Source: Panulirus ornatus
Taxonomy: Eukaryota; Arthropoda; Malacostraca; Decapoda; Palinuridae
Direction of reading: 5' to 3'
NCBI RefSeq assembly: GCF_036320965.1
Contig: NC_092234.1
Coordinates: 42,777,032-42,841,031 of the forward strand
Length of the DNA stretch: 64,000 bases
The notes below the pieces were generated by a model. The model searched no databases, had not been told where the DNA came from, and worked only from the letters and a program-made list of their open reading frames with translations. Positions 13,046 to 25,600 of the stretch are shown here, one piece after another (position 1 is the first letter of the stretch; every line of letters starts with the position of its first letter). Made by a program: the position numbers and the translations under genes.

Positions 13046-14488
13046 GTACCGCGCGAATTCAACGAACATGGAGAGATATGTCTGTGTAATACTACTATAC
13101 TTTGCACCACCAGACATTTTCCTACGACAGCTAAGGGACAAAGTTGTGAAGCAGCAAGACGAATGGAATCACATGGACGAACACATTTAGCCGCCCACGT
13201 CATCATGCGGCGGTGCATGGCATTAAACACGTCTCTCTCCTCATCCACAACTGTTCAAACACAATGATGTGAGGATACAAGACCACACTGGGGCCGGGAA
13301 TGACAGATCCCCACCACCACGCCAACACCACGAAGCCTGACACGGCACTGAGCCTCAATAAACAATTCTAATGCGTTTAGAAAGTGACATGACTTTGACA
13401 GTTCAAAAAAAACGTCGAATACTAAAAGCTCCAATTGGTCAAATCTGGTAATTGTGGACGAGAAACTGGTAGATGAACCACAGACCGTAGATCGACAGTA
13501 GCTCATTCTATAATCGTCCACGACATCACCAGAGGTGGGATCAAGTACAGGTAGAGGTAGAGACCGTCCCAGCCACCGCACCGCCGACGCTGATGAAATT
13601 ACGATGCAAAACACATTTACCGTCGTGAACGGTGAAGCTAACGCCTCCGCGCCGGTGCCATAACTAACGCTGTTTCTCCCTCATTTGGCCTGTGGTAATG
13701 CCTGCGAAACACCCGCTGGATGGTGAGTTATTGAGCCAGTTACGGCGGGCTGCTGGAGCCACACCGTACCGCTGTTCCGCCGGCCGATGGGTTAGGTGTG
13801 GGTCGCCGATGGACGATAGCGAACAACAGAGCCGGATTTTTTGGAGGGCTATTGGACTTTTACCGATCATTTGGTTTACCGCAGTCTTGTCGTATGGCAC
13901 ATAATGGCTCGATCACCAGGGTACGACCCTTGGATATGACGGCCTGGCCTTTGACCTCAAGGGCCAGGTCAAAGGCCGGAGAGGTTTTCATCGTCGTGCT
14001 GAAGACTCGCATCGTCGCGTTCGAGGTGGTAGCGTCGTCCTCAGGAGGTCACACAGTCGCCCTTCGTGGAGCTGGCACAACCAGCAGACTGGTACCTGGC
14101 CACGCAGGTGTTGTAAGACACTGCAACCCACTACTACCAGAATGACGAAACACCTGTTGAGGACTGTGGTGCCCCAGCACTGCAGACCAGCCTGCGGATG
14201 TATGTGTGCTTAAGAGGAAGACAAACATGAGGCAGAAGTAGCCACTAAGCTGCATCATATAGACAAGAGCAGACAGCAGTGGCTACTTGTCTGTCGCACG
14301 AGAAACAGAAGTCTGGTGTATAATCTTCCTAAGTGATACAGTAGCTTACTGTATAAAGTTTAACGCAGTTTCTCAGTATAAACGCATATTCACCGCATGA
14401 TTCTATTGATGACACAGACTCAGAATCAAACTTACGAGTTGAATTAGAAATAGATCTGGTCAAATCTACTGTCTGACAAATCATCCTG

Positions 14489-14490
<2 letters not shown>
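13046..14490. other. Non-coding stretch, nothing recognised
   Basis: 1.4 kb of moderate GC. Open frames of 60-120 codons occur on both strands (for example 13,255-13,614 reverse) but none shows a family motif, a consistent codon pattern or paired splice sites that I could defend. Confidence 0.4.

Positions 14491-14580
<90 letters not shown>
14491..14580. repeat. (TA)n(TG)n compound microsatellite
   Basis: TA run to about 14,522 continuing into a pure GT run to 14,580. Confidence 0.97.
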
Positions 14581-14583
<3 letters not shown>

Positions 14584-15019
14584 ATGAGAGTATGCCGACG
14601 ATCGACCGTGTGCCTTGCTACAATAACTGAAGACCACACCTCCTGCTCCTCCCAAGTACTCCTCTCTCCTGAGCTGTATATACATACATGCTCGAAACTA
14701 CTGAGGCTTCAGAGAAGCGGCCGAAATCCCCCGCCCTAAGGACCTGAGACCGAACCACCCACCACATTCGCTTGCTACTGACGCTCATGAACCATTCACC
14801 CATGCACTTAGCTCACTTCATGACTGATGGATTGCAGGAACATCATCTCTACAATGGCCTGGTCAGATCTCAGCAGGACGTGGCAGGTCGGGATCAGGTT
14901 TCTAGGAATGCTATGTACTGCTACGAAGCCACCCACTGTGGCTCTCCCGGCTTAACATTCGACCGAGCCCAAACCCTCCCTCCAGCTGGTCGATTTAGTC
15001 ATGCAGACGGAGCGAGCCT

Positions 15020-15225
15020 TAGGAATGGTGGTGCTGACAGCTACTGAAGCTACTGAATAGTGGTGCTGACAGCCGAAGACCCTACCGAATGGTAATGCTG
15101 ACGGCCTCACAACCAACCAAATGGTGGTACAGACAGCCCGACGACCCAACGAGCGGTCATGGTAACGGCCGAAGGACCCAGCGCGTGGTGACGCCGACAG
15201 CCAAGGAACCAACTGAATGCACACA
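15020..15225. repeat. Degenerate minisatellite of about 40 bp
   Basis: Four or five diverged units around 'aatggtggtgctgacagc' followed by 'cgaagaccc' or similar. The 440 bp before it (14,581-15,019) show nothing recognised. Confidence 0.6.
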
Positions 15226-15639
15226 AAAAACCAGCCGAAGACTTACAGGTATATAACCTCAGGTTGCTGCCCAAAACGAAAACGGCCTCACTTAATATGA
15301 TAAATCACACTGGACGCTGAGCATGACATCAGAAAAAAGAATAGGGTGGGAAAGCCACCGGGAGGGACTCCTCTGCCATCGTGTCTCCTCCTGAATTCTA
15401 ATATGGCCGTATGATAATGGTGAGATGGGCCTTACCCTGTGTCTCGCGCATCTGAAATCTAAATCAGCGATTCATCAGGAAACGCCACCCCGCTCATTAT
15501 TGATTCCCAGCTGAGCTCTGCTCCGAACACGGCTCTAGATTAGGGGCAAGAAGTGGCCTATACCAAGCGACGATAACCTGGGTCCTGATGATCGTCCTTC
15601 GAGCCAACATCCTGCCAATGGAATATAAGTAATAGTCGT
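15226..15639. other. Non-coding stretch, nothing recognised
   Basis: No repeat or gene pattern noticed. Confidence 0.4.
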
Positions 15640-16080
15640 CTACTTATACTTATCATTACTTGGAAGAAATACAGGGATCCCGAGGATACAATAATACAGG
15701 GATTCTGAGGCTACAATAATACATCTCATACATCTTATATTGGGATCCTGTAAAAGCAACTTGAACAACGAATACATCCCATGGAGGGATCCTACAACAG
15801 CAAAGAATACAACCCATAAAGGGATCATGCCACAACAATGGATACAACCCATAGAGGGAACCCTACCACCACAGTAATGAATATAACCACCAGAGAGATC
15901 CTACCACAATGAGGAGTACAACCCCATAAAAGGGATCTTACCACCACCACCACCACCACCACCACCACCACCACCACAACAACAACAAAGAATACATCCC
16001 ACGAGGAAAATCCTGAGGTTAAAACAAGAGCGGATGCATCCCATAAAGGGATCCGCCCACAAACAACAGTTACAACATCA
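15640..16080. repeat. Degenerate minisatellite with an internal (ACC)n
   Basis: Irregular units of roughly 40 bp built on 'gaatacaacccataaaggga' and 'tcctaccaca', much diverged, with a (CCA)n run at 15,941-15,976. Confidence 0.75.
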
Positions 16081-16140
16081 GCGAATATACCCGTCCGACG
16101 GGAAGGCAGCGAGTCGAACTGCTGCCCACTAGCAGGTCTG

Positions 16141-16176
<36 letters not shown>
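16141..16176. repeat. (CA)n microsatellite
   Basis: Pure CA run of about 36 bp. Confidence 0.95.
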
Positions 16177-16178
<2 letters not shown>

Positions 16179-17227
16179 CAAGCGTGACACCTCAACCCTC
16201 ACGCTATTCGTCTCCCGGAGACCAAACCTCGCTAACATCCAATCGTCCATCCTTGCAGTAACGCATTACCAACTTTTTCAACTTACCCAACGAGTGATCA
16301 AAAAAAAAATAATAGGTAAGTTACCCAATCTATGATTTCCTCAAGATCGGTGCAGAAGGCTAGATATTACTTTCCTGCCAGCGAGGTGTAGTGCGTGCAC
16401 AAGTTCCTGGTTCTTGGGACGCCCTGTGATGAGCGAGGGGTGATTAATGTGAAACATGAGTCGCCTTCCGATCAACCTGCTCGTAGCTAATCACTCACAT
16501 GATCACCAGATGTATCACAGCTGCAACATCAGACATCTCGTGCTGAAAGTTGTTCCGGGTTCGATCCCTTGCATAACAAGATGTATCGGTGTTCACTGTG
16601 TGATAGAGTGTTCAACACAATTCGTTCATTGATATCTCGCATGATAACAAGATGTAATAACGTTGCTCCTTTGCTGAACATCTTGCACGACAGCAAGATA
16701 AATGACAGCTCGTTAGATACCAGTTTTTCCATCATGGTAGCACAAAAGTCTAGCATTAATGAGAACTCAAAGGTTTGTGACGCCGTTTCGTTTTCCACAT
16801 GTTTCCTCGCTGGTCCCTTCCAAGACGCAGCCTGTATTGTTAACCTTACAATAACTTTGACCTTATCTGCGATAAATACCTCAAGATTCTCCCGACGAAA
16901 TTTTTTTTTTAATGATTATTAAGTCAATGTATGTTTTTATTTATCTTCTGCTCCTATCTCTTCACTGACAGTGGCGTAATCCGCAAAAACATCTGACAAT
17001 CATTTTTTCCTGTTTCCTTATCAGTATCTGTTATCACCAGCATCAGTATTACTCAAGTTAATGCTGCCCTCCCTCGCGGCACACCTGACGATACACCTTC
17101 ACTCGCTGGTGTCTCCTTTACTTCCTAGCATGAGTTAGAAATTCCTTGATCTGGGTCGCTACCTTCCCTTTCAAGTTTCGTTCCGCTATTTTTTCCCAGA
17201 AGAACTTCGTGCCTGATGAATGGACTC

Positions 17228-17229
<2 letters not shown>
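16177..17229. other. Non-coding stretch with one isolated B-box-like motif
   Basis: A perfect GGGTTCGATCCC occurs at about 16,557-16,568, but no A box or tRNA fold is evident around it, so it may be a SINE remnant. A 117-codon plus-strand frame at 16,569-16,922 shows no motif I recognise. Confidence 0.4.

Positions 17230-17316
<87 letters not shown>
17230..17316. repeat. (GA)n microsatellite
   Basis: Pure GA run of about 87 bp. Downstream (17,340-17,560) 'acctgttcaac' and 'gtccatac' motifs recur loosely, a decayed tandem repeat. Confidence 0.96.
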
Positions 17317-17319
<3 letters not shown>

Positions 17320-17791
17320 GTTAAAGTATCACACGAGCCAATGTTTCTGAAGAGGGTGATCCACGCACCATGAAACGACTGTATGGCCACATGCTTGTTA
17401 AACTGTGGATCCGTACCTGCTCAACTGGGTCCACCATACTGACTGTTAAGTCCACGCACCTGTTCAACCGTAGGTCCATACCTGTAGAGAGCCTGCTAGT
17501 CCATCCGTCTGCTAGAATGTAACTCCTCCCACATGTTAAAATGTACGACGATTATATGTATGGAAAGTCCTGCTAATCACAGAGGTCATAACTGTGGGGC
17601 CTTCCCACCTCTTAAACTCGAGCCTTACAGATTGGTCAAGTGTCCGTCCATGTATTTGTCCATCTGTACGTACATGCGACTATCATTACAAACACTTGTT
17701 ACACCATAAAACACCTGCAATAAAACAGGTTCCCACACACCTGTCATCCCACATGTCCCATATACCTGTCATGGCGCTAATGTACAAATAT

Positions 17792-17792
<1 letters not shown>

Positions 17793-17850
<58 letters not shown>
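17793..17850. repeat. (CA)n microsatellite
   Basis: Pure CA run of about 58 bp. Confidence 0.96.
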
Positions 17851-17851
<1 letters not shown>

Positions 17852-18066
17852 CTGTCTTCCAACAGAGCCTAGCCCCCACACACACCTTACAGACCTTGCC
17901 TGGCTCAGTCAATAATGCAACATCGACACACCTTTAGTTCTGGGAAATCAATTAATCATTGTCCTTTTTCCTTCTTCTTGAATACCAACACGAGCGTCTG
18001 CTGGGGGTGCCTGCGGACGCCTTTATGCACTATGCAAGAACGGCAAGCATTCTCACATGGTCATGT

Positions 18067-18067
18067 C

Positions 18068-18098
<31 letters not shown>

Positions 18099-18106
18099 AC
18101 ACACAC
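18067..18106. repeat. C-run followed by (CA)n
   Basis: A run of about 17 C passing directly into CA repeats. Confidence 0.93.
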
Positions 18107-20907
18107 TCCCCCTCAACCAGGACGGTGGACGAATATCATACCTCCCCGTAAGTGGCCTTTTTTCCCCCCAGGACGAGGTAATATACTTATACTTAGGATA
18201 TTATTTCCCCCCACCATAGAGTAATACAATACTAAAGTGTTTCCCTCTCCTCTTGAAGGACGAATACATTCCTCTCATTCATCATGTCTAAGTATCATCG
18301 TATTTCCTTTTTTTTCTCTCCTGGAGGGAATCATCAGCTTATAACATTTTCTCTCTCTCTCCCCGGACGAGAGATTAACACCAGTGTTGTACCATCTCAG
18401 TTGTTGAGTTTTACTCCCGTGAGGAGGGAGGAACGCGACCATACCGTCTCCCCGGCAGATGTGAGGACCATACCATCTCACAAGTCTCTATCATCATACC
18501 CCACCCCTGGTTATGGCCGTCAGTGTCTCAAAACGCCTCGAACAACGCCGGACTGAATGACGTCGTCAACGCCCATCTCCTGCAGTGGCTCAGGATCCCG
18601 CCACTCGTGCTGAGGGTACGACAAGGAGAGGCACCACATCCTCCTCCTCCCCGGGTCTGCTGGTCAGGGAAGCGCGGCCGTGCGTCAGGCATAACAACAT
18701 AGAGACGCCGCGGCGCTGGTGGTGGCGGTGGTGAGGGATGACGTCCACATTAACCCACCGCCGGGTTGGGTCTACCATGATTGAGACCGAGACAAATTGA
18801 TGCGGTTACTAAGCGTCCGTTATCGGTCCGCTACCGGCCGGGGACGTTACGGATCATATCCGCCTGACCCCGCTCTCCCCGCCTCACACTATCTTGCCTC
18901 CGAGGTAAGAGGGTAACTCAGTGTATACAGTATAACATGTATCGTGAGTCAAGGAAGAAATTGCTTTATTTACTTTTTGGGTCAGTTTTTCCTGCACACT
19001 AGCGTTACTTTCTTTATGTCAAACTTTATCACACTTTCCTCTCGCTGGTGTATGTCAGTTTTCTTCCCCCCTTTATCCCACAATCTATGTATTATCTCAA
19101 CCATACCAACATCAGTTTTCTATAACACCACTTTCCTTTTCTTCCCATCCGTTCTTTTTTCTCATTTATACTTGCATTTTTTTCTCTCGTAGTTTTCTCT
19201 TATACCGTACTTCCGTTTTCTCTCAAACATTATAGTTTCCTTGACTTCATAATTCCCGTTTTCACTCCCATATCAAGAACTGCTTTCTCTATGCTAAATT
19301 ATCGTTTTCTTTCACCCATACCATCATAAGTTTTCTTTGTTATAACATTCCCATAACATTACCATAACCTTCTCTATAACTTCCTGCGTTCTATATACCT
19401 TGTTACCATCAATATAGTTTTACCATAACCAGTTTTTCTATCTTGGTATCACCGCCATTTTCTTACCAGTAGAAAAATCGTTGCTGTCTTCACCGTTTTC
19501 TTATCGAAAGAAAATGGTCTTTGCTGTCATGGACGCTTTCTGATCACCATCGCTATAATTTCGTAATGTATTATCTTGATCTATTCCTACCATCACACTT
19601 CGAACCACCATTACTGCAAAGTTTACACGCATGGAGGAAATTTACCGTCCCTCCTGCACTGTAAATCAAAAGTCGGTCGGATGTACCGTTTAATAATCGC
19701 GAGAATGAATTACTCGCGTCAGGTCCTCACACGTCCCACATGTCCCATGGGTGGGATGAGTGACCAGCCAGCCGTCCCAACCTGGCTGAGCAAGTAAGCC
19801 GGGAAGGATTTGGGAATCCAGCGATGTGTTGTGACCGGCATAAAATGTACATCGCCTACGATCTTTTAATTTTTTTCTTTCTTCCTCGTCGCTCCTCCAA
19901 CGATACCTCGACCCCTCGCAGGGATGAGCCTCAGGATCGTACGTAGCCACCTCTGCAACGTCCCAGGATGAAGATACCTGGAACAGGAGGTCACCACGAT
20001 CACGTCTCGTTCCAGAGATGACGAACGCCATTACGCTGGAAACAGAACTGGATCCCCTACAGCAAGGGTTCCTGCCATCTGGTCCGTACACCAGCGGTCC
20101 ACACGAAGATAAGGAAAAGAAAGGGGTTTACGTACATATTAAAGTTGTGAACCCCTGCGCTACCCGCGTTAGGTGATGAAGACCTGAGTGTTATCTGCAG
20201 AAGTACTGGACTTGTTCCCTCCTCCCCAACCGTGCGCACACAGTAAGCACCCAAACTGATAACAACATCAAAGGGAAAAAAAAAAAGAAAACACAGAACA
20301 AGTTGGTGACACCTGTGATGGCCAAGCGATTGCTGTTGTGTTGTCTAAACTGTCTTGGGGCGGGTCCACTTCCCTTGAGGTAGGGAGGGAGGAAGGCCAC
20401 CACCCACGTTCAGTCAGTACCTATAAAAGGAAAATTATAAAAAAAAAAAAAACCTGCTTATCAGATGAGGGTGTCGGGTGTGGATTCTTCAGGTTGTACC
20501 ACATCTCAGTTTACGTCGTGGGTTGTTTTTTGGGTTGGTCGTAAACTTTTTTTTTAGCGTGGGACACACATCTCAGAGCGTTGATCATGTATTGATGCTA
20601 CGAGGAAACTGGGTCGCGTTAAACGGGAATTCAGTGAACAAGACCTTTCTTCAGGAAGGCACATCGCTCGTTAAGCGAGACCCACTGACAAGTACGTACA
20701 TGGCAGTGCTTGAGAGAGACAAGCACTCACACTTACGTGCTCGTAAGGAAAACAAGTCCTTACACTTGAGCGCTTCAGACTAAGAAATATTCGCGATTCG
20801 GTATTTGTGAGACGAAGAAGTTCACACCCTCTGGTGCTTGAGATAAAAAGGTGCTTACATTTCCTACCTTCCGAGACAAAGTATCACGTACACTTCGGTG
20901 CCTGAGA
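18107..20907. other. Non-coding stretch of 2.8 kb
   Basis: No gene recognised. At 18,960-19,560 the plus strand is T/C-rich with a loose recurring 'gttttct' and 'ataccat' pattern suggesting a very old tandem repeat. Short A-runs lie at about 20,276 and 20,440. At 20,650-20,880 'cacttacgtgct'-like motifs recur loosely. Frames of 60-130 codons show no family signature. Confidence 0.45.
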
Positions 20908-21075
20908 CACACAAACAAGTACACACATAACTGACTTACACTATAACACAAACAAGTACACACATAACTGACTTACACTATAACACAAACAAGTACACAC
21001 ATAACTGACTTACACTATAACACAAACAAGTACACACATAACTGACTCACACTATAACACAAACAAGTACACTCA
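20908..21075. repeat. 37-bp minisatellite, about 4-5 units
   Basis: Unit 'acaaacaagtacacacataa', 'ctgacttacactataac'. Starts at 20,911, 20,948 and 20,985 fix the period; the last unit has diverged. Confidence 0.92.
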
Positions 21076-21238
21076 CAACTGACTTACGCTTTAGTGCATG
21101 ACTGACGCAAAACAACTACTTACGCAACAAATTATTTACACCATAATTCTTGAGTTAATTCCTGACACAGAAACGAACTCACACCTTGTATGAGGTCCAC
21201 TAAAACGTGCACATAAGTACTTACACGCACTACACGCC

Positions 21239-21280
21239 AACACACACACACACACACACACGTGTGTGTGTGTGTGTGTA
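21239..21280. repeat. Palindromic (CA)n-(TG)n tract
   Basis: A CA run passes through ACGT directly into a TG run, giving a nearly perfect self-complementary palindrome of about 40 bp. Confidence 0.93.
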
Positions 21281-22139
21281 GACGGCTGGTCAACGGCAGC
21301 TCACCCTCACCTCCCCAGTAAGGACAACGGCATCATGACCAATATTCCTCAGTGGAAATAATCGAGTTGGGTAAATAACCATCTCTTTTCTGAATCTTTA
21401 ATTCCATATCAACTGCACCTACGACTTGAAGTTCGTCATTACGTTTGACCTTAAGAGGAAGTCATGGCCCCGTCCTACAACAGTGAGTGCGGTCTCCCAC
21501 GTACCACACCCTCACCAGCAGGTTGCGTCCCGTGGTAATACTCCTCCATGCCCAGTGCAGCGACCACACTCACCATCACAGTGCCCCCCTTCTTCCCCCA
21601 CCAACACCAACTGACACACCTGGACAACACAACCCCCACCTCTTCCCTCCTCCCCACTACCACCACCTACAACCCCAGCATTCTGAACCACGGACTAACA
21701 ACAACAACAACACAAGCTGGACCCTCGTAACCTCGTCACCAACAGTTATGGTAAGGGCGTCCATCTCCATCCCCCCCTCTTCCTCCCCTCCCCTCACCCG
21801 GGGGTGCTAAGGTTAGCCGGCCATCACGTGCCCCAGGCGAGCACCACCGTGCACACGACGGGTGGAGTGGGGCGGGGTGTGGGAGGTGAGATGAGGGACA
21901 ATGATTCTTCTCCTCACTCTCTACACTTTTGGAGGGTCGGCAAGCACGCGCACGTCACCGCCACCTGCCAGGGAAGGCCATCACTATGGCGCTCACCACG
22001 CCCCCTCCCGGGCGCGCCATATACAGCCCGTGCCACACATCAGCAAATGGATGTGAGTTACACCCAATAGGGCGACCCTACGCGCGCCCGCTGGTCGGTC
22101 AGCTGCTCAAGTCGGCCGACCTCCCTCCCGTCCCTCACA
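21281..22139. other. Non-coding stretch, C-rich
   Basis: Plus strand C-rich and G-poor at 21,560-21,800. No gene recognised; overlapping short frames reflect composition. Confidence 0.45.
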
Positions 22140-22592
22140 CCCCGCTCCCAGACCACGGTGGCATGACAGGTGTCAAACAGCAACGACGGAGGCACTATAC
22201 GACCAGTGGAGGAGGTCCAGAGCAGAGCAACAAGGATGGCACCAGAAATGATGGGAAAAGAGAAATATAAGGAAGAGGCCTTTACAATCTACCTACCTTG
22301 CCAGAGAGAAGAGCGAGGGGTGACCTGATCTCAAAACTATAAATTCTTAAAAGCAATCGATGACGTGGGCTGTGTGAACAGTTCTTCGAGTGATGGTGGT
22401 GGGAGAAAGCAGCGAGAAAACGTGACATGAAAGCCAGCAAGAAACGTGTTTAAAAAGCTGCAGGTGAGTGAGTGTACTTTTATGGTATAAGAGAGGCGGT
22501 GGATGAAAGGAACGGAATGACGGAGGACATGGTTCATGCAGACACTTTACATGAATCTTAAAAGCTGTATGACACTAGAGAATGTTCAAGAG
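22140..22592 (+). pseudogene. LINE-B (CR1/L2-like) RT, C-terminal remnant
   Basis: A decayed 3' end of a non-LTR retrotransposon. Traces of the late RT region are legible: VQSRATRMAPEMM in one frame and REERGDLIS shortly after, as in CR1/L2-type proteins, where RRATR and RRERGDLI blocks lie close to the C-terminus. Further on, 'aatcttaaaagctgtatgac', 'actagagaatgttcaagaga' corresponds to the last codons and 3' untranslated region, and the element passes straight into the 46-bp array. Related 3' ends lie near 25.55 kb (reverse), 27.07 and 28.2 kb. Class assignment is from recalled family features. Confidence 0.65.
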
Positions 22593-23225
22593 ATGGGGCC
22601 CCACGAGTGTAGAACTCCCTCCCCGCACAGTACAAGAGATGGGGCCTCACGAGTGTAGAACTCCCTACCCGCACAGTACAAGAGATGGGGCCCCACGAGT
22701 GTAGAACTCCCTCCCCGCACAGTACAAGACATGGGGCCTCACGAGTGTAGAACTCCCTCCCCGCACAGTACAAGAGATGGGGCCCCACGAGTGTAGAACT
22801 CCCTCCCCGTACAGTAAAAGAGATGGGGCCCCACGAGTGTAGAACTCCCTCCCCGTACAGTACAAGAGATGGGGCCCCACGAGTGTAGAACTCCCTCCCC
22901 GTACAGTACAAGAGATGGGGCCCCACGAGTGTAGAACTCCCTCCCCGCACAGTAAAAGAGATGGGGCCCCACGAGTGTAGAACTCACTCCCCGTACAGTA
23001 CAAGAGATGGGGCCCCACGAGTGTAGAACTCCCTCCCCGCACAGTAAAAGAGATGGGGCCCCACGAGTGTAGAACTCACTCCCCGTACAGTACAAGAGAT
23101 GGGGCCCCACGAGTGTAGAACTCCCTCCCCGTACAGTAAAAGAGATGGGGCCTCATTAGTGTAGAACTGCCTCCCCGTACAGTACAAGAGGTAGGGCCCC
23201 ACGAGTGTAGAACTCCCTCTATACA
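22587..23225 (+). repeat. 46-bp minisatellite, 14 units, derived from the LINE-B 3' end
   Basis: Unit 'caagagatggggccccacga', 'gtgtagaactccctccccgc', 'acagta'. The first unit is the natural continuation of the LINE-B 3' end, so the array is an amplified LINE terminus. Each unit carries the palindrome TGGGGCCCCA. Variants (ggggcctc, gtacagtaaaa, actcactcc) are shared by neighbouring units, as expected from local slippage or unequal exchange. The long reverse-strand open frames here are not genes. Confidence 0.93.
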
Positions 23226-23337
23226 AAGATGAGCATGAGGCAACCACACGTGGCATGGCACCGCACCACCTGGAGCGAGGGGGGAACATTCACTCCTCGG
23301 TGATGGCAGACCCCTCATACCGGGAGGGAAGTGAGTT

Positions 23338-23338
<1 letters not shown>

Positions 23339-23428
<90 letters not shown>
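23339..23428. repeat. (GA)n microsatellite
   Basis: Pure GA run of about 90 bp. The stretch 23,429-24,170 downstream holds nothing recognised. Confidence 0.96.
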
Positions 23429-23432
<4 letters not shown>

Positions 23433-24172
23433 CGAGAATCTGAATTCTCACACAGCATCTCCCGTTTCCGCGTCACCACGCGCACCACCACAATCAGAGC
23501 GGCTGGATACATCATCATTACCACATCTAATCCTCACACACACACAGAGAGGCGCTGACACTGAGAATAATACATAAATCATACCAATTAGGAAGAAGTG
23601 ATCGTGTAAATGCCTGTGTTTGATCTACGGGGTCAATGAGGACACAGGAAGAACGGAGGTGAAACCAGACCTGAAGAAGATAAGTTAGGAAGGTAGAAAA
23701 GTACACACAGAGCTGAAGAAAACAACTTCACCTCGCACAAAACTGGGGAGATGAAGTTCAGTAGCCATGATACTGGTCACTGTTCTAATGTGTTTTTGTG
23801 AAATCGATAATGAAGGAGGAAGAACATGGGGTACCATGAGTTGGAAATACGAGATCGGTTGAAGGAAAAGTAAAAAACAAAAAAGTGGCTCAATAAAAGA
23901 TATAAAATAGAGAAACATATCTAGGAATGAATTGTGAAGGAGATGGAGGGAGCGACACACTCCGGCCAGCCAACATCTGGAGAGTACGTGAGAGCCGGAA
24001 CGAATATGGCAGGATAAGAAGGGAGAAAGTTTGACCAAAAAATATATGAACTGTCCGCAGGGTAAGAGGTGATGCATATCTCTTCCACGGATCTATCAGG
24101 ACTGGGTTGTTAGTTAAGGAGGACATAACGAGGCTAAGGGATTCGGGGGTTGTATAGGATGTTATGGGAGTC

Positions 24173-24202
24173 TGTGTGTGTGTGTGTGTGGGGGGGGGGG
24201 GG
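24173..24202. repeat. (GT)n followed by a G-run
   Basis: GT run ending in about 13 G. Confidence 0.92.
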
Positions 24203-24317
24203 AGTTACAAGTTTGGAGGTGTTATCATAGTGGAAGACGCTACGACCCCAGCAGTGGTGAGGTGGAGAGAGAGAGAGGGACAGTTTTTTCAAAGACCAGA
24301 AACGTCCTGGAACAGGT

Positions 24318-24431
<114 letters not shown>

Positions 24432-24435
24432 CAGA

Positions 24436-24685
24436 CCATTCTCTCTGACGTGTGCGTTGTATACAAATACTGGAAAAGATACTCATGAAGCAAATGGATT
24501 ACTCGTTACCAAGAGGACGACACCTGAGCGACAGACGACGTGGATTAAAGAGAAGGTCACGCGTGACAACCCTCCTACATTTCCATGAAAGAACTCAGCT
24601 TGAGACACACGGGAAGGCCGGGAGCATCCTGGACCGATATACAGCATGAGACAGTCGACCACACAATAAGCTGTGTGTACGTGTG

Positions 24686-24730
<45 letters not shown>

Positions 24731-25215
24731 AAGAGTGTCCGGAAGCTGACACTGTCCCTAACCTGTTGCCACAGACCCGCCTCAGGGAACACCGTCAACG
24801 TCTGCTGGCAAACGTAGGACTCGCATCCGAGGGCAAAGGTAACGTTATATTCAGGGAGCTGGTCACGTCTAGCTCCATCGGGCCATACCTAGATGGTGCT
24901 CTGCTCAACGCCCGTGAAGGCGGCACAAAGATCTAATAGAAAAGATCCAGAGGAGGGCAACAAGGGTGAAATTACTTTAGTTACAGTGAGAGGTGGCAGG
25001 CTTAACTGTGACCTTCATGGAAGAGAGAAGAGGAAGGGGTGATCTGATCATACCCTTGAGAGTTCTGAATTAGCCTGATGCGCACAGTTCCTCGAAAGGA
25101 GATACAAAGATGTAACAACCGGAGGTGACAAGAAAATGTAGTAAGAAACGTTAAAAGAAAATGATGTAAACAAGTGATGTAACAGTATCAATAACAAGGG
25201 ATGAATGAAATATAT
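24436..25215 (+). pseudogene. LINE-B (CR1/L2-like) RT fragments, interrupted by (GT)n
   Basis: Left part (24,436-24,650): DHSLT, then ILEKILMKQMDY, LSDRRRGLKRRSRVTTLLHF, the fingers-domain stretch where CR1-like RTs have a 'LEKIL...GFRKGRSCVTNLL' pattern, ending at HGKAGS. A (GT)n run follows at 24,675-24,728. Right part (24,729-25,060): VPNLLPQTRLRE, LLANVGLASEGKG, RELVTSSSIGPYLD and later traces of a RREKRKG block, the region after the catalytic core. The segment with motifs A-C is missing between the parts. Both lie in the same direction as the relics at 22.1 and 27.5 kb. Decayed by substitutions and stops. Confidence 0.7.
24675..24728. repeat. (GT)n microsatellite inside LINE-B relic
   Basis: GT run with one GC, at the point where the LINE-B core is missing. 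Confidence 0.95.
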
Positions 25216-25221
25216 TGTGTG

Positions 25222-25600
25222 ATTCCGGCGAGGGAGTTGTACACAGGTGGGGCCCCACCCCTTGTACTGTACGGGGAGGGAGTTCTACGTTCGTGGGGCC
25301 CCATCTCTTGTACTGTACGGGGAGGGAGTTCTACACTGGTGTGGCCCCACCTCCTGTACTGTACGGGGAGGGAGTTCTACACTGGTGTGGCCCCACCTCC
25401 TGTACTGTACAGGGAGGGAGTTCTACACTGGTGTGGTCCCACCTCCTGTACTGTACGGTGAGTTCTACACTCGTGGGGGCCCCACCCCTTGTACTGTACG
25501 GGGAGGGAGTTCTACACTGGTGTGGCCCCCATCTTGATCATTCTCTACTTTCATACAACATTCTCAACTAATGTAAGGCACATCTGCACTGAATGTTTCC
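25222..25600 (-). repeat. 46-bp minisatellite in reverse orientation, 7 units, with LINE-B tail
   Basis: Same unit family as 22,587-23,225 but inverted: plus strand reads 'tgtactgtacggggagggag', 'ttctacactggtgtggcccc'. Seven units, including a shortened one at about 25,455. The right flank (25,530-25,575), read on the reverse strand, gives 'gagaatgttgtatgaaagta' and 'gagaatgatcaagatggggg', matching the LINE-B sequence that precedes the forward array. So a reverse-strand LINE-B tail feeds its own array. Confidence 0.9.

Noticed and set aside
16540..16580. Possible tRNA gene at GGGTTCGATCCC
   Set aside because: B box only; no A box at proper distance and no cloverleaf visible.
20140..20180. 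'gcgctacccgcgttagg' as another LINE-A end
   Set aside because: Match is too short, and the surrounding sequence does not follow the LINE-A 3' untranslated region.
22558..23318. Reverse-strand Gly/Ser/Pro-rich frames of 80-130 codons
   Set aside because: They lie on the 46-bp array, antisense to the LINE-B tail from which it derives.
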